From Spirosoma fluviale (GTDB lineage: Bacteria; Bacteroidota; Bacteroidia; Cytophagales; Spirosomataceae), in assembly GCA_945906915.1 (NCBI GenBank), contig CAMDSI010000100.1, positions 1 to 7,578 on the forward strand: 7,578 nucleotides of DNA. The letters run 5' to 3'. Under the pieces are notes generated by a model. That model was not told the DNA's origin, did no database searches, and saw only the letters and a program-made list of their open reading frames with translations. This document shows, one piece after another, positions 6,556 to 7,578 of the stretch (the first letter of the stretch is position 1; each line of letters starts with the position of its first letter). Both the position numbers and the translations under genes were made by a program.

Positions 6556-6571
6556 AGAGGTGTTACCCTCT
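6556..6571 (-). other. Short hairpin in the rpsM-rpsK spacer
   Basis: AGAGG (6556-6560) and CCTCT (6567-6571) form a 5-bp stem around six bases, in a 42-base spacer. On the minus strand no T run follows directly. It is short enough to be chance and is listed because the other spacers of this operon also hold hairpins. Confidence 0.25.
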
Positions 6572-6576
6572 ATTTT

Positions 6577-6954
6577 TTATTTAGTTACTTTTTTCTTGTT
6601 AGCAACTGTTTTTCTACGACCCTTACGAGTACGTGAGTTGTTCTTCGTGCGTTGACCACGTACTGGAAGACCTTTACGGTGACGTAATCCACGATAACAA
6701 CCGATGTCCATTAAACGCTTAATGTTTAATTGAACCTCAGATTTCAACTGACCTTCCGTTTTGAATTCAGCAGCGATGATCGCACGGATGGCGCTAGCCT
6801 CCGTATCGTTCCACTCACCAGCTTTCTTATCCAACGAAACCGCAGCTTTCGTTAATATTTTTTGAGCAGTGCTGCGACCTATACCAAAAATATAAGTTAG
6901 TGCAATTTCTCCTCTTTTTTTGTCGGGAATATCAACCCCTGCAATACGAGCCAT
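6577..6954 (-). CDS. rpsM: 30S ribosomal protein S13
   Basis: S13 lies in the head of the 30S subunit and contacts the P-site tRNA and the 50S subunit through bridges to L5 and 23S rRNA. The 125 residues are full length: ARIAGVDIPDKKRGEIALTY, the helix-hairpin-helix-like FGIGRSTAQKIL (23-34), DIGCYRGLRHRKGLPVRGQR (83-102) and a basic tail rich in Arg and Lys (TKNNSRTRKGRRKT..KKKVTK) that reaches toward tRNA. It follows rpmJ by 46 bases. The leader reads ATTACCTAT before the ATG, so no Shine-Dalgarno is seen. Confidence 0.99.
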   Translation of the reverse strand: MARIAGVDIPDKKRGEIALTYIFGIGRSTAQKILTKAAVSLDKKAGEWNDTEASAIRAIIAAEFKTEGQLKSEVQLNIKRLMDIGCYRGLRHRKGLPVRGQRTKNNSRTRKGRRKTVANKKKVTK

Positions 6955-7000
6955 ATAGGTAATTAATTGTTGTTATTAATCAATTTAAAATTCTGTCGAA

Positions 7001-7117
7001 TTATCCTTGTCTTTGTTTAAACTTAGGATTCTTCTTGTTGATTACGTAAAGCTTTCCGTGACGACGGATTACTTTGCAATCTGCACTACGTTTTTTGATA
7101 GATGCTTTAACTTTCAT
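7001..7117 (-). CDS. rpmJ: 50S ribosomal protein L36 (zinc-free type)
   Basis: This 38-codon gene begins with ATG at 7117 and stops with TAA at 7001-7003. It encodes MKVKASIKKRSADCKVIRRH followed by GKLYVINKKNPKFKQRQG, which matches L36 along its whole length, including the ending KQRQG. In zinc-binding L36 the ligands are Cys11, Cys14, Cys27 and His33. Here those positions are Ser11, Cys14, Asn27 and Phe33, so only one ligand remains and zinc cannot be held in the usual way. L36 supports folding of 23S rRNA near the GTPase centre. Its place between infA and rpsM is the standard one, 31 bases after infA. Confidence 0.98.
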   Translation of the reverse strand: MKVKASIKKRSADCKVIRRHGKLYVINKKNPKFKQRQG

Positions 7118-7148
7118 ATTAACTGTATTTATAAAATCAAACCTTTAA

Positions 7149-7367
7149 TTACTTGTATCTGTAAACAATTCTAGCCTTACTCAAATCATATGGAGACATT
7201 TCTAACTTCACCTTATCACCTGGTAAAATCTTGATGTAGTGCATCCTCATCTTGCCCGAAATGTGTGCAATGACTTGGTGCGTATTTTCCAATTCTACCC
7301 GAAACATGGCGTTCGAAAGAGCTTCCAAAATAATTCCGTCTACTTCAATCGAGGACTGTTTGGCCAT
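7149..7367 (-). CDS. infA: Translation initiation factor IF-1
   Basis: IF-1 binds the 30S A site during initiation and helps IF-2 and IF-3 select initiator tRNA. The 72 residues are the exact usual length and form one OB-fold: IEVDGIILEALSNAMFRVEL (7-26), NTHQVIAHISGKMRMHYIKI (28-47), LPGDKVKLEMSPYDLSKARI (48-67) and the ending VYRYK. The start AKQSSIEVDG is typical of Bacteroidota. It begins 10 bases after the map stop, so the two are cotranscribed. The leader is ATTAATAATT, without a Shine-Dalgarno. Confidence 0.99.
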   Translation of the reverse strand: MAKQSSIEVDGIILEALSNAMFRVELENTHQVIAHISGKMRMHYIKILPGDKVKLEMSPYDLSKARIVYRYK

Positions 7368-7377
7368 AATTATTAAT

Positions 7378-7578
7378 TTATATATTCAACAATACTGTTG
7401 ATGTTTTAATCACTTCTTCAATCGGGACAAAAGTCGTCAAAATGATCGGTCCTTCTTTCCCTACCGCTACCGTGTGTTCAAAGTGAGCACTTGGCTTGCG
7501 ATCTTGTGTTCGGATAGTCCAACCATCCTTGTCAACTGAGATTTGACGCTTCCCTAAGTTAATCATCGGCTCGATCGC
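7378..7578 (-). CDS. map: Methionine aminopeptidase type I, C-terminal fragment (continues past window)
   Basis: Only the last 66 codons are in the window; the frame stays open through the right edge, so the in-frame ATG at 7566 is internal. The enzyme removes the initiator methionine from new proteins and uses a two-metal centre. The fragment begins AIEPMINLGKRQ, whose Glu (third residue) matches the metal ligand Glu204 of E. coli Map. KPSAHFEHTVAVGKEGPIIL follows, with Glu34 of the fragment matching Glu235. The 31-residue spacing between the two is the same as in E. coli. The C-terminus ends about 20 residues after the catalytic core. Its place directly before infA is common in Bacteroidota, where secY usually lies upstream, though that part is not seen here. 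Confidence 0.95.
   Translation of the reverse strand, partial: AIEPMINLGKRQISVDKDGWTIRTQDRKPSAHFEHTVAVGKEGPIILTTFVPIEEVIKTSTVLLNI

Noticed and set aside
6961..6982. Inverted repeat of ATTAAT motifs between rpmJ and rpsM
   Set aside because: The pairing is A/T only and uses self-palindromic hexamers, so a stable hairpin is unlikely.

Overview
The window looks like part of a Bacteroidota chromosome, probably from the Cytophagales or a close relative. The evidence is the gene order map-infA-rpmJ-rpsM-rpsK-rpsD-rpoA-rplQ-carA, the A/T-rich start regions without clear Shine-Dalgarno sequences, a cysteine-poor L36, a long acidic tail on L17, and a BadF-type sugar kinase of the kind common in that phylum. 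The genus is not resolved.

Layout. Two genes lie on the + strand: the nearly complete 3' part of an N-acetylglucosamine-kinase-like protein (2-847) and a 470-residue soluble protein of unknown function (906-2318). They converge on a block of minus-strand genes, and a bidirectional terminator at 2317-2349 separates the two sets, with only 29 bases between the facing stop codons. Reading along the minus strand from the right edge, the block runs: end of map, infA, rpmJ (38 codons, 7001-7117), rpsM, rpsK, rpsD, rpoA, rplQ, a strong terminator, then carA.

How the genes fit together. The minus-strand block is the distal end of the spc/alpha ribosomal operon. It encodes N-terminal methionine removal (Map), initiation (IF-1), three 30S proteins (S13, S11, S4), two 50S proteins (L36, L17) and the RNA polymerase alpha subunit. 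carA, for the glutaminase subunit of carbamoyl-phosphate synthetase, follows in the same direction behind a strong hairpin, so it is either separately promoted from a very short leader or depends on readthrough. The two + strand genes may be cotranscribed, with a 58-base gap, but no functional link between them can be read from the sequence.

Most of the window is conserved housekeeping DNA. No CRISPR array, mobile element, tRNA, rRNA or new defence-like system is visible. The points most worth a second look are the 470-residue unknown protein, the in-frame 18-19-residue repeat in the tail of L17, and a series of hairpins in the spacers of the ribosomal operon, including two tandem stems with GNRA loops between rpoA and rplQ. 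No gene-free stretch exceeds 300 bases; the longest spacer is about 100 bases.
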